Source: Cytophagales bacterium UBA2561 (GTDB lineage Bacteria; Bacteroidota; Bacteroidia; Cytophagales; Thermoflexibacteraceae). Taken from it: DNA of 64,000 nt. Shown here piece by piece: positions 33,887-43,653 of this stretch. The stretch covers positions 1 through 64,000 of the forward strand of contig DDLX01000010.1 in the NCBI GenBank assembly GCA_002340355.1, written 5' to 3'. Every line of letters starts with the position of its first letter. Position 1 is the first letter of the stretch. The position numbers and the translations under genes were made by a program. The notes under the pieces are model-generated. The model ran no database searches. It saw nothing but the letters and a program-made list of their open reading frames with translations, and had not been told where the DNA came from.

Positions 33887-36800
33887 TTAAATCATTTCTT
33901 CGATCGCCAAGCCTAAATCAGTTACTTGATAAATCCGCATGGTTTGTTTCCAAAGGAAGGCATCGGCTAAAATTTCAATACGTCCATCGGTTTCGGTGAT
34001 GGATTTAATATGAACTTCCAACTGCATATCACGGTCAGGAGCTAAAATTTGTCCTCGATATTTCCAAACCGTTTTGGTATTTGGGGTATGTGTAAATCGA
34101 GCATTTTTGAATTTTGCTCCTAATTTTTGTTGAATGGCATATGCCTGCATTGCCTGTAAAATCGCCTCAACTCCTAAAGAACCGGGCATCACAGGGTCTT
34201 GGTAAAAATGACAAGTGAAATACCAATCCGAACGCCGAACAATTTTCGAAGCATGAACATATCCTTTACCGTATTCACCACCATTGTCGACAATGGCAAC
34301 TTTATCAATCAAATCAAGGTGGTTTTCGGATAGTCGAAAATGTGATTTTTTGGGTAAATTAGATTGATAGAATAATTTTTTAGGTAATCCCAACCCCAAA
34401 TCAAACCGCTTCGAATTCGTGATTTTATTTTGTTCTAACCACGTTTCAATATGTTGTCCTTCATCCAAACCAGCTTGGTTTGCTAAGGCTTCGGGAGGGA
34501 AATATCCAAAGGATGCCCAACCTGTATAAAATTCTTCGCCATCACAACTAACGGCAAAAGTAAACTTCTGAATGATTGTTCCACCTAAGAAAACTGCCGA
34601 AGTCATAACACATTTATTGACAATGGTTTTTCCTCGTAAATCAGGCAATTTAGTTAGATTTCCTTCCCCGTCTAAATTTCTGAAATACATACTTTTATCG
34701 GCATATTTCAAAGTGCTTCCCAAGTATGCAGACATCAAGCCACAAGGTTGCAAAGCAATTTCCATCAAAACCGAATAGGGTAGGGTAGGAGCAGCATTTT
34801 CGGTAAAGAACCACGCATCAGCAGGCACATCGTATTCTGCTGTAATTTTACCATCGGGTTTATAAGCACAACGTTCTCCTTCCAATTCCGTAATCCGTGA
34901 AATGAATTGTAATTTGGTATTGGGTTGTCGAGAAACGGTTCTTCCTTCATAAACCTCAAATTCTTTTCCGAAAGATTTGGCTAATGAACCCAAAGCAAAT
35001 TCCGTAATATGACTTTCATCTAAAATGGTATTTTTAGAAGATTCAGGAATATAAACTCCATTGAAAGTATCTGGTTTCTTTTCTAAATACTTAGGATCAT
35101 TTTTTTCTCGTAAAAGTAAACCTAAATTCTCGAAATGAACGGCAATTTTTCCATCAAAAATAATTTCTAAATCTGCTACTACGTAGGGTCTTGGTACAAG
35201 TCCAATTTCCTTTACTTCCATTCGGTAAACTAAAACTCCATGAACAGCAGGAACTTCTTTTCGACAACGTACTTTTTGCGGTAGGTCAGTAACTGCTTGA
35301 AAACGTGCATCATCTGTAAGGCGTTGTAAGCCCAAATACAACATGAAAAATCGTAAAAGTTGTCCGCCACCTTCAGCCTGAAGTGAGCCAGCCAAAACTT
35401 CATCATCCCGAAAATGACAAGGAAAATACCAATCATCAGGCTTTAAATCTTTTTCTGCTTCGATAAGTCCAAGTCCCCAAGCTCCGCCTTTTGGTTCAAG
35501 TTTGGTAATTCGGTCAAGCATCAAAATTTCTTCGGGTGGCATTCGTAAGGAAGGATTTTTACCTTGTGAAATGTAATCTTCACCAAAACATTTATCAATA
35601 TCTCCACGAACTAAATGTAACAAATCATTTCTATCGAAACTTGTTTTTGTACAATCCAGTAAGGGAGTGAAATTTTGTTTGATAGCGTTTTGTTTGGCTT
35701 CAACTTCTTCTTTGGTATAAACAACTCCCTGCCCTTCTGCCAATTCATCATCTGAGAAAAATCCTGCACATCCTCCTCTCATTATCAGTACTAAACGGTC
35801 TTCTACGTAACAATTATAGGAGAAGAAAAACAATAAATTTCGTCCACTTCGAGCAAAAGAATTGATACTAATATCGTAACGTAATGTTTGTCCTTCGTAA
35901 GGTAAATCGTCAAGGAAGGTCATGGTACAGTCTAAAAGTCGATAAACCAATTCACCTTTTGCCTGAAAGTCAATACCCATATAACTAATCAACATCAAAT
36001 CACATTGCCCTGACTCAACGGATACTGCCCAAGGAATCTGCCCATCAGTTGCAAACCATGAACCATAAGGAATATCATATTCGGTAGTCATTTTTGAAGG
36101 TTTAAATTCGTGTGTTTTCGCCTCCAAATTGGTAATTCGACTCACTAATAAATAAGGATCTTTGGGCAACATGACACGTCGCTCATAAGTATCAATGATG
36201 CTATATTCTTCGCCAAAAACTTTAGCAATTTTTCTATAGGCAAATTCCCTCAAATCGGCTTCATTCCAGATTATATTTTTGTCTTTCAGTCGATTAGGGT
36301 CATCATAATTTTGTAATTTCAATCCATTTTCGCCAATTTTTTCAGTCGAAATAGGAGTTTCTTTTGTGGGAGTAAACGCCATATTTTTAGATTCAGATTT
36401 CTGATTTATGTTCTCTTCTTGAAACTTCTGGGAGACCTCATTAATTTTTGGAGTAGGTAAAATTTCAGATGGTTGGACTTTGAATTTTTCCAGATTTTCA
36501 GGGGTTAAAACTGCTTCAATCCGTTTACCGCCTAAAGTAATTTTTTGATATAATTTTCGATTTGAAACATTAGTTAAATGATTTTCGGACTCGAAAAATG
36601 GAACTAAATTAACCTCTTTACCATGACTCACTAAACGAGATATTGCCGAAAGTAAGTTTTTTAAGTCACTGAATTTCTTACGATTAGCAGGAATTGCTAA
36701 ACTTGGTTTTCCTTCCAAAATCCGTTCAATCCAACGAGCGCAATATCCCCCTGGTCCATGTTCAATAAAAATTCGTCCACCATCATCATAAACTTTTTGT

Positions 36801-39800
36801 ACTTGTTTGACGAAATCTACACCATGAAAACAAACTTGGGTAGAATTTTCGGCAATCGTCTTTCTATCCAAGTTTAGAGGCGCATAATCCTGACCGCCAT
36901 AAAAGTCAATATTTGGTGTTTTTTCAACAGGCAAATCATGCAATTTCATCAGCAAATCGTATTCACTTTTGACAAAATCATGATGCGTTACATTATTGAT
37001 AATCACCTCTCTAATTCGGAATCCAGCAGATTTTAATAGTTTTTTACAAGTTTCACCATCACCTGAAACCACACATTCAACAGGAGTATTTACAAAGGTC
37101 AAATAAGCTCGTTCCCAAATTTTTGTAATATTTGAATTATGCAATTCCAAGACTTCCCGAATATTTTCGACAGGCTCAAAAACCGTGAAACTTCGCCAAC
37201 GCTTTTTGACCTCTTCGGCAGACATTTTCCAATGATTTTGAAGGGTTTTTAGTTCTCCGCCAACATGGTGATTAAAAATAGGAGATTCATGGAAGATTTG
37301 GCGGATATTTCGAGCATTCCAAACCTCTAAACCATACCACATTCCGCTTGCCTCTCCCATACTATAACCCATTGCCATTGAGGGTTTTATATTCAAAACC
37401 TCATCAAAAAGTTTGCTATAAATAGCTGAAAAAGATGTTCCAATAGACATCTGTGAAACCGTATCAAATTCAGGAATCTTTAAGGAATCATCAACTACTT
37501 TTGGGTATAAAACTTTATGAGGCAAAACGGTCTCATAATCGGGAATCATTTTTTCAAAAATTTCCATGATTTCGGGAAACAATTGAAACAAATCTTTGCC
37601 CATATTTGGATAAGCTGCTGTAGAACCAGGGTAAACATTAACTACTTTTGCACTATTTCCTAATGGGTTGGGTGTAAAATAACTGCCTGATGGAGTTTGA
37701 CAAGGCTTGTTTGTCTGGAAACTTTGTGAAACCTTTTTTGGTATTATTTTGAGTTCTTTAGCTAATTTTTCAATCGTATTGGCTACAATAACCACCGTAA
37801 ATTTTGGCTTATTTTTTCCCTTAAAACTTTGATAAAGTTCTTGGGACAAAGCCAATAAATTTACCTTCGATTTAGCATTAGAAAAATCAGCAACTTTATT
37901 TTTTAAATGATTTAGATTTTCAATAATTTCATTTTCCGAATCTCCCGAAATTAAGAACATTTTTTCAGCTACATTCTGCAAGAAAAAATGACTTTTAGGC
38001 TGATTTTTTCCTATTCTATTTTGGAGAATTTCCGTGTGATTTTCAGGATTAGCTACGTTAATAGTTGGTTCGGAAAGTAGCAAATGAACTGCTGTTCCAT
38101 CCGTACCAAAAGCATTGACTCCTGCCGTTCTTTTCTGATATTTTTCAACAATCCAAGGACGAGATTCGGCAGGAAAATAGAAGGGTGATTTTTCAAATAA
38201 CTCAATGTTTTTTGGATTTTCCCGTTTTGGAATGGCGGGAATAAAACGGTGATAAATACAAAGAGCGGTTTTGATTAAAGAAGCCATTCCAGCAGCAGAT
38301 TCGGTATGTCCAATGTTACTTTTTACACTTCCTACTGCGGTTGTTTTTTGCTCAGACCTTGAATTATAACCTTTTATAATTCCTTGTATCTCAGTTGAGT
38401 CATTGATTGAATTTCCGTTTCCTGCAACTTCTAAAATGCCAATATCTTCAGCCGAAAGTTTATTTTTTTGGAGAATTTCCGAACAGTTTTTTGCAATTTT
38501 TTCACTTGAAATTGGAGGAAGTAATTCTTTTTTAGAAGGAATGTTTTTCAAAAAGTTATCTGATTGCACAAATTGCATATCATCAATAACGGCATACACC
38601 TTTGAAATTGATTTTTCAGCTTCTTCGGCTCGTTTAAGAACAATTGCTCCAGCTCCTTCGCCTACGGTTCGACCTCCTGCATTTTGAAGATAACTCAAGG
38701 AAAAATTGCCATTTCGGACAGGAGTCAATTTATTTCGAGAAATAGTATTTTCAAAACCACCTGCCAAATCAACTGCACCGATTACAACCGCTTCAACTTC
38801 TCCATTTCCGAGTAAATTTCGAGCAATTTCTAAGGCTTTAAAAGTAGAATTTTCACCAGAAGAAATCGTAAAAGAAGCCCCTGTGAAATCCCATAAAGAT
38901 GAAATTCGGGCGGTCATAATGTTGCCGATAAAACTGGTGTGTTGTCCTGCTGAACTTTTCTTCTCGGTATGTTCATAAATCAGGTTTTTTGCCAGTTCTT
39001 GGAGTTGTTTTTTCTTGTCAGGTGAAAGCTCTAAATTTGCATTTTTCAAAGCCTGTTCTACCTGCCAACTCATATCCCAACGTCCTAAATAGTGATGAAT
39101 TGCCAGTTCGGATTCCATTGCGATAATTACGGCAACATTAGCACTTTTTTTAGATTTGGGATCAAAACCTGCATCTTTCAAGGCATTATCAGCAACCTTG
39201 AGCATCAAAGTTTGTTGAGGCTCTAATTTTTCGGCTTCTTTGGGCTGAATTTTGAAACGTAATAAATCTATCTCAAAATCAGTGATATATGCTCCTTTGG
39301 GTGGTTCACCATTTTCAAAACCATAGGATTTCAAAAGTTCATGATTAGACTCCATTCCCATCCATCTTTTAGGAGGAAGTGGAATAAATTCCTGTCGTCC
39401 TTCGTGAATTGTCAGGTAAAATTCATTCAAACTTCGACAATTCCCAAAGTGGGCATCCATCCCAATAATTGCCATTTTAGTAGACTGATTATCTGATTTT
39501 TGCGGAGTAATTGGATTGGATTTTGGGTTTTGTTCCAGTACTAAATGGGCATTTGTTCCACCAAAGCCAAAGGCATTTACACCCGCCAACTTTAAAGGAT
39601 TTCCACTATCATCAACCCATTTTTTACCTCGAAGAATATCCTTCCAAGGAGTGGGTTGTTGGATAATTTTATCGGAATTAATGACCCCATTTTTGGAAGA
39701 AATTGTTTCAGAAAGTTTGATTGTAGGCGGAATTAAGTCATTTTCCATACTCAAAATCACCTTGATAATTCCTGCCATTCCTGCGGTGGTCAAGAGGTGT

Positions 39801-40909
39801 CCCATATTGGATTTTGCTGACCCAATTCGGGGAGCATCTTTGCCAAAAAACTGCTCAATCGTATTGATTTCTGTTACGTCCCCAAGTGGTGTTCCTGTGG
39901 CATGGCACTCCAAATAATCCACATTTTGAGGCTGAATTTCAGTATTTTGATAAGCCCGTTCCAGAGCCAAAATTTGCCCTTTGGGATTTGGACTTAATAA
40001 AAATTTCCCCCGTCCATCATTCGATAAACCGATACCCGAAATGCAAGCATAAATTTTGTCACCGTCTCGTTTGGCATCCTCGTAACGTTTGAGCAATAAC
40101 ATTCCTGCTCCTTCGGACGAAATCAAGCCTTTGGAATTATTATCAAATGGCGCACTTTTCTCATTATCAGGAGCATAAGCATGGAAAATTGAGAATCCCA
40201 TATGAATAAATAAGGGATCGGCTCCACTAACTGCTCCTGCCAACATCAAATCAGAATTGCCGTTTAGGAGCTCATCACAAGCCAATTTGACGGCATAAAG
40301 TGAAGAGGCACAAGCCGCATCTAAGGAAAAATGATTGCCTCCTAATCCGAGGGCTTGGGTTACAATTCCAGTCGGTGAACTGGACAACAAGGGATGATGT
40401 TGAGTGGCACGTTTGGGGTGGGCAATGGCAGGTAATTTGAAATCCGATTTATCCAATAATTGAGACAAAACAGGGCTAACCGTATCGGTATAAAATCGAG
40501 CAAAAAGGTCGTGACTGGAACGGGTTGGGAAAGATAAATTTCCAACAATAACCCCACATTTTCGGAGTAGTTCGGGATGGTTCAGATAATTTCCATCAGC
40601 AAGAGCTTCACGAGAAACATAGAGCGTCCATTTATACAAATCATCCAGACTTTGAAGGGTTTGCGGACTTATTTTATATCCTTTGGCATCAAAATCAAAG
40701 TCCCGAATATAACCCCCTCGAAGTGAATAACACTTATCAGGTTTTCCTTTTTCGGTGTCATAAAACAGGGCAGGGTCAGCTCCGAAATCCTCTGCCGTAG
40801 AAACAGAAGTTACGTCTTTTCGAGCAGTTAGATTTTCCCAAAAGGCTTGCGGGGTCTGGGCTTCAGGAAATAGTCCCGCCAGTCCAATGATGGCAATTTT
40901 CTCTTTCAT
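33887..40909 (-). CDS. PfaC/Pfa3-like polyunsaturated fatty acid or secondary-lipid synthase
   Basis: A 2340-residue multidomain synthase. Residues 1-460 form a ketosynthase with active-site Cys in LDAACASSLYA (~197), HATGTPLGD and SNMGHLLTTAG. Residues ~478-945 form a second KS fold in which the Cys aligns with Glu (FTISSGENSTFKAL) and HATGT reads AGNGNS, so it is a chain-length-factor-like, non-condensing domain. Residues ~1085-1400 are an acyltransferase with GYSMGEAS (~1184). Residues ~1548-1950 and ~1966-2330 are paired FabA-type hot-dog dehydratases; the last has CHFYQDPVMPGSLGVEAILQ. This order matches PfaC, and with the AT it is closest to myxobacterial Pfa3. No ACP, KR or ER is encoded here. 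It is monocistronic, with a strong terminator. Confidence 0.88.
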   Translation of the reverse strand: MKEKIAIIGLAGLFPEAQTPQAFWENLTARKDVTSVSTAEDFGADPALFYDTEKGKPDKCYSLRGGYIRDFDFDAKGYKISPQTLQSLDDLYKWTLYVSREALADGNYLNHPELLRKCGVIVGNLSFPTRSSHDLFARFYTDTVSPVLSQLLDKSDFKLPAIAHPKRATQHHPLLSSSPTGIVTQALGLGGNHFSLDAACASSLYAVKLACDELLNGNSDLMLAGAVSGADPLFIHMGFSIFHAYAPDNEKSAPFDNNSKGLISSEGAGMLLLKRYEDAKRDGDKIYACISGIGLSNDGRGKFLLSPNPKGQILALERAYQNTEIQPQNVDYLECHATGTPLGDVTEINTIEQFFGKDAPRIGSAKSNMGHLLTTAGMAGIIKVILSMENDLIPPTIKLSETISSKNGVINSDKIIQQPTPWKDILRGKKWVDDSGNPLKLAGVNAFGFGGTNAHLVLEQNPKSNPITPQKSDNQSTKMAIIGMDAHFGNCRSLNEFYLTIHEGRQEFIPLPPKRWMGMESNHELLKSYGFENGEPPKGAYITDFEIDLLRFKIQPKEAEKLEPQQTLMLKVADNALKDAGFDPKSKKSANVAVIIAMESELAIHHYLGRWDMSWQVEQALKNANLELSPDKKKQLQELAKNLIYEHTEKKSSAGQHTSFIGNIMTARISSLWDFTGASFTISSGENSTFKALEIARNLLGNGEVEAVVIGAVDLAGGFENTISRNKLTPVRNGNFSLSYLQNAGGRTVGEGAGAIVLKRAEEAEKSISKVYAVIDDMQFVQSDNFLKNIPSKKELLPPISSEKIAKNCSEILQKNKLSAEDIGILEVAGNGNSINDSTEIQGIIKGYNSRSEQKTTAVGSVKSNIGHTESAAGMASLIKTALCIYHRFIPAIPKRENPKNIELFEKSPFYFPAESRPWIVEKYQKRTAGVNAFGTDGTAVHLLLSEPTINVANPENHTEILQNRIGKNQPKSHFFLQNVAEKMFLISGDSENEIIENLNHLKNKVADFSNAKSKVNLLALSQELYQSFKGKNKPKFTVVIVANTIEKLAKELKIIPKKVSQSFQTNKPCQTPSGSYFTPNPLGNSAKVVNVYPGSTAAYPNMGKDLFQLFPEIMEIFEKMIPDYETVLPHKVLYPKVVDDSLKIPEFDTVSQMSIGTSFSAIYSKLFDEVLNIKPSMAMGYSMGEASGMWYGLEVWNARNIRQIFHESPIFNHHVGGELKTLQNHWKMSAEEVKKRWRSFTVFEPVENIREVLELHNSNITKIWERAYLTFVNTPVECVVSGDGETCKKLLKSAGFRIREVIINNVTHHDFVKSEYDLLMKLHDLPVEKTPNIDFYGGQDYAPLNLDRKTIAENSTQVCFHGVDFVKQVQKVYDDGGRIFIEHGPGGYCARWIERILEGKPSLAIPANRKKFSDLKNLLSAISRLVSHGKEVNLVPFFESENHLTNVSNRKLYQKITLGGKRIEAVLTPENLEKFKVQPSEILPTPKINEVSQKFQEENINQKSESKNMAFTPTKETPISTEKIGENGLKLQNYDDPNRLKDKNIIWNEADLREFAYRKIAKVFGEEYSIIDTYERRVMLPKDPYLLVSRITNLEAKTHEFKPSKMTTEYDIPYGSWFATDGQIPWAVSVESGQCDLMLISYMGIDFQAKGELVYRLLDCTMTFLDDLPYEGQTLRYDISINSFARSGRNLLFFFSYNCYVEDRLVLIMRGGCAGFFSDDELAEGQGVVYTKEEVEAKQNAIKQNFTPLLDCTKTSFDRNDLLHLVRGDIDKCFGEDYISQGKNPSLRMPPEEILMLDRITKLEPKGGAWGLGLIEAEKDLKPDDWYFPCHFRDDEVLAGSLQAEGGGQLLRFFMLYLGLQRLTDDARFQAVTDLPQKVRCRKEVPAVHGVLVYRMEVKEIGLVPRPYVVADLEIIFDGKIAVHFENLGLLLREKNDPKYLEKKPDTFNGVYIPESSKNTILDESHITEFALGSLAKSFGKEFEVYEGRTVSRQPNTKLQFISRITELEGERCAYKPDGKITAEYDVPADAWFFTENAAPTLPYSVLMEIALQPCGLMSAYLGSTLKYADKSMYFRNLDGEGNLTKLPDLRGKTIVNKCVMTSAVFLGGTIIQKFTFAVSCDGEEFYTGWASFGYFPPEALANQAGLDEGQHIETWLEQNKITNSKRFDLGLGLPKKLFYQSNLPKKSHFRLSENHLDLIDKVAIVDNGGEYGKGYVHASKIVRRSDWYFTCHFYQDPVMPGSLGVEAILQAMQAYAIQQKLGAKFKNARFTHTPNTKTVWKYRGQILAPDRDMQLEVHIKSITETDGRIEILADAFLWKQTMRIYQVTDLGLAIEEMI

Positions 40910-41168
40910 AAATTAAAGGCTTGCATCCGTTTTCCCGTCCGTAATATATTGTGTGGGGAAAAGTATCGTAAAGTATTCGATTCAAATTTTGCGAAATTAG
41001 GAAAAATTTGGGTAGTAATAGAACTTGTATCGAAGTGGAGAATTTTGTGAATATGGAAATATTCGATACCATTTTGCTCTTCGGTTTCAGCCGTTACATA
41101 GAAAACAGATTTTAGTTTGCTTGCTAATTTTTTTGAAATATCGTAATATGTTCAATAAACCAAGCTAT

Positions 41169-41303
41169 CTATAAGTTTTTCAGTATCAAGGTATTTAATT
41201 TAAAGCTTTGTTTGTTGTGATAATCTTCATAAGTAGTCTCACAAGTATTTCGTAAATAGGTGTTTACTTCTCTTGGTGCAGAAAGGCTTTGTTCCTTATC
41301 CAT
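41169..41303 (-). CDS. 44-residue ORF overlapping the XRE regulator
   Basis: An ATG frame of 44 codons beginning MDKEQSLSAPREVNTYLRNT and ending LILKNL. Its start lies 8 bases inside the 3' end of the XRE gene in another frame, the classic layout for translational coupling. It is polar and lacks a membrane helix. I do not recognise it; it may be the truncated head of a gene once paired with the regulator. Confidence 0.35.
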   Translation of the reverse strand: MDKEQSLSAPREVNTYLRNTCETTYEDYHNKQSFKLNTLILKNL

Positions 41304-41589
41304 AATATTTAATGATTCTATCTCTCAATAAATCAATTGTCTTTCGTGTATTTTGGGTTAATTCTTCTTCCTTCAAAAATAATTTTTCAAATGGATAATC
41401 GAAATATTTACAGATTTGGGCTAGTTGCTCAATAGTATATTTATGCTCACATTTGGCAGATTCGATATTTCCAATTAATCCGTAGCTAATATTTAAAATA
41501 TCACTTAGTCTTGCTTGAGACAAATGGTTATTATTACGTAACTTTCTAACAATATGTATTACATCTAATTGAAATTCTGTTTTTTTCAT
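41296..41589 (-). CDS. XRE-family helix-turn-helix regulator
   Basis: A 97-residue DNA-binding protein. The HTH_3 domain spans residues ~11-67: VRKLRNNNHLSQARLSDIL, then the recognition-helix region NISYGLIGNIES, and CKYFDYPFEKLF. A short helical tail follows. It lies between the PfaC-like gene and a MITE-like element and may regulate itself or the small ORF that overlaps its 3' end. Control of the synthase gene is possible only by position. Confidence 0.85.
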   Translation of the reverse strand: MKKTEFQLDVIHIVRKLRNNNHLSQARLSDILNISYGLIGNIESAKCEHKYTIEQLAQICKYFDYPFEKLFLKEEELTQNTRKTIDLLRDRIIKYYG

Positions 41590-41627
41590 TAGTTCAAGAA
41601 TATTTTACAAAATTTAGAGTGAGTATA

Positions 41628-41792
41628 AGAAGTTATTTAAATTTTAACTAGTTGGTTGATTATTAGTGCTTTATGAAAAGAGCTTGCTATTGGCTGTGTC
41701 CTCACAGCCGACTCTAAACTTCTGAGAGTGAGTCGTTCGTGAAGATACGAACAACAGCAAAAATGATATTTCAAAATTTTTAAACAACCTCT
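41628..41792. mobile_element. MITE-like element, second copy
   Basis: 165 bp whose right end TTTAAACAACCTCT (41779-41792) is identical to the right end of the element at 1069-1236. The left end AGAAGTTATTTAAA (41628-41641) is a two-mismatch inverse of it. The outer ~27 bases at the right end match the left end of the first element, including a shared AAATTTTGAAA region. The middle differs and contains GGCTGTG-TCCT-CACAGCC and further short hairpins. Confidence 0.55.
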
Positions 41793-41842
41793 AAAACACT
41801 TATACTATGTGAGTATTATTTTGTTTAAATAGTGTACTTGAT

Positions 41843-42209
41843 TTGTTATTATCTCCAAAAAGTTTACCTAAACTTTTAATGAGGGGGTCTAAAACAGATT
41901 TAAAAATTGAGACACAAACCCTTGAGGATGAGTTAGAAAAAATCAATTCAAAATGTCGCTAAAACTGTGTGTCAAGATGGAATTGTTTGCTATGTTGTTG
42001 GAAATCGAAGAGTAAAAGGAATACAAATTTCATTAGATTATTTCACGATAGAAACCTTTGAAAAAGAAGGATTTAAACATATCAATACATTTGTTCGAAA
42101 TATTCCTAATAAACGAATGCCAAGCAAGACAAGTCCCAGCAATCAAAAAGGAAAAAATGTTTCGACAATGCTTCATGAGTTCATCGTGATTTTGCAAAAA
42201 GTGAAATAG
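41843..42209 (+). pseudogene. DNA methyltransferase remnant (3' end)
   Basis: The clear part (41967-42209) reads VVGNRRVKGIQISLDY, FKHINTFVRNIPNKRMPSK, TSPSNQ and FIVILQK. This is the C-terminal end of Class-I site-specific DNA methyltransferases found in restriction-modification systems. Upstream, in another frame, GSKTDLKIETQTLEDELEKI looks like an earlier helical part of the same gene. The SAM-binding and catalytic motifs between and before them are missing, so the gene is dead. No restriction enzyme gene is adjacent. Confidence 0.6.
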
Positions 42210-42313
42210 GATATTTTCATTTCTTTATTTAATTTGTCTCATCAATACCTGAAAAAATTTCGTTTTCCGTCCTTTTTTCCGAACTTTGACTACCCAAAAA
42301 AAGCTGTAAACTT

Positions 42314-43630
42314 ATGAAAATATTAAAATTTGGTGGTACGTCTGTCGGGTCAGTAGAGCGTATTTATGCCGTTAGAGATCTGATTGTCAATGATGAACCT
42401 AAAATTGTAGTCTTATCGGCGATGTCAGGAACAACCAATGCACTCGTAGGGATTGGAGATGCATTATATGCCAAAACTCCCGATAAGGCAAAGCAATTAA
42501 TTCAAGAATTGGAAACCAAATATCGAGGAGTAATTGAAGAATTATTCCAACAAGATGAGTTTAAACAAAAAGCCAACCGTCTGATTGACAATCAGTTTGA
42601 TATTATTCGAGGATTGTGCGAATATTTATTTAATGAACGAAAGGAACGCCGTTTGTTAGCACAAGGCGAAATAATTTCGACTCACTTGATGCAATATCAC
42701 CTCGAAGAAAGTGGTGTAAATTCAGTTTTATTGGATTCTTTGGAATTCATGCGAATTGATGTACACGATGAACCTGATCTGGAGTACTCTTCTGAAAAAC
42801 TAACCAAAATTCTAGAGCAATATGCTGATACTAAGCTGTTTATTGCACAAGGTTATATTTGTTTGAATTCCTTTGGTGAAGTTGATAACTTGAAACGTGG
42901 CGGAAGTGATTATACTGCTTCACTAATTGGAGCAGCCATTCAAGCGGATGAAATCCAAATTTGGACGGATATTGACGGAATGCACAATAATGACCCTCGA
43001 ATCGTGGATAAAACCCGACCAATTGCAGAACTTTCTTTCGAAGAAGCGGCAGAATTGGCATATTTTGGAGCAAAAATTTTACATCCTGCTTGCGTAAAAC
43101 CTGCCCAAAGTAAAAATATTCCCGTTCGTATTTTGAACACTATGAAACCACATTTGCAAGGAACATTGATTACGTCTAAAGTTTCAGGGAGAGAGGTGAA
43201 AGCCATTGCCGCCAAAGACAATATTATTGCCATCAAAATTAAGTCAGGGCGGATGCTCATGGCATATGGATTTTTACGAAAATTATTTGAAGTTTTTGAA
43301 AAATACCGTAAGTCTGTCGATACAGTAACTACCTCAGAAGTAGCAGTTTCTGTAACGATTGATGATGATAAAAATCTGGATAAAATTGTGGCAGAACTAC
43401 AAGAGTTCAGTACGGTAGAGATTGATAGAGACCTCAGTACGATTTGTATTGTAGGGGACTTGATGGAAGATACATATGGTTATGCTCGAAAAATATTCCA
43501 ACCTTTTGAGGATATTCCAATTCGTATGATTTCGTATGGTGGAAGTAAAAATAATGTGACTTTATTGGTGAAGACAGAATATAAACATACGGTGTTAAAT
43601 TTATTAAATAAATCACTTTTTAATTTGTAA
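42314..43630 (+). CDS. lysC: Aspartate kinase
   Basis: A 438-residue monofunctional aspartokinase that phosphorylates aspartate in the pathway to lysine, threonine and methionine. The kinase domain starts KILKFGGTSVGSVERI and has NLKRGGSDYTASLIGAAI, WTDIDGMHNNDPRIV and YFGAKILHPACVKPA. Two ACT domains (~300-438) follow, with SVTIDDDKNLDKIVAEL and ISYGGSKNNVTLLV, implying end-product feedback. The length is normal, and there is no homoserine dehydrogenase fusion. Monocistronic, with a strong hairpin downstream. Confidence 0.95.
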   Translation: MKILKFGGTSVGSVERIYAVRDLIVNDEPKIVVLSAMSGTTNALVGIGDALYAKTPDKAKQLIQELETKYRGVIEELFQQDEFKQKANRLIDNQFDIIRGLCEYLFNERKERRLLAQGEIISTHLMQYHLEESGVNSVLLDSLEFMRIDVHDEPDLEYSSEKLTKILEQYADTKLFIAQGYICLNSFGEVDNLKRGGSDYTASLIGAAIQADEIQIWTDIDGMHNNDPRIVDKTRPIAELSFEEAAELAYFGAKILHPACVKPAQSKNIPVRILNTMKPHLQGTLITSKVSGREVKAIAAKDNIIAIKIKSGRMLMAYGFLRKLFEVFEKYRKSVDTVTTSEVAVSVTIDDDKNLDKIVAELQEFSTVEIDRDLSTICIVGDLMEDTYGYARKIFQPFEDIPIRMISYGGSKNNVTLLVKTEYKHTVLNLLNKSLFNL

Positions 43631-43653
43631 AAATACAAAAACATTTTTAGGAG

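Larger units (their letters stand above)
41590..42313. other. Stretch without an intact gene
   Basis: Apart from the MITE-like element and the methyltransferase remnant, the bases after 42209 form a short AT-rich leader for aspartate kinase. No exact TAnnTTTG match was found there; AACTTTG at 42283 is one base off. Confidence 0.5.

Noticed and set aside
39516..39917. 133-codon plus-strand frame inside the synthase gene
   Set aside because: It lies fully antisense to the conserved KS region and its product has no recognisable features. The opposite frame explains the sequence.
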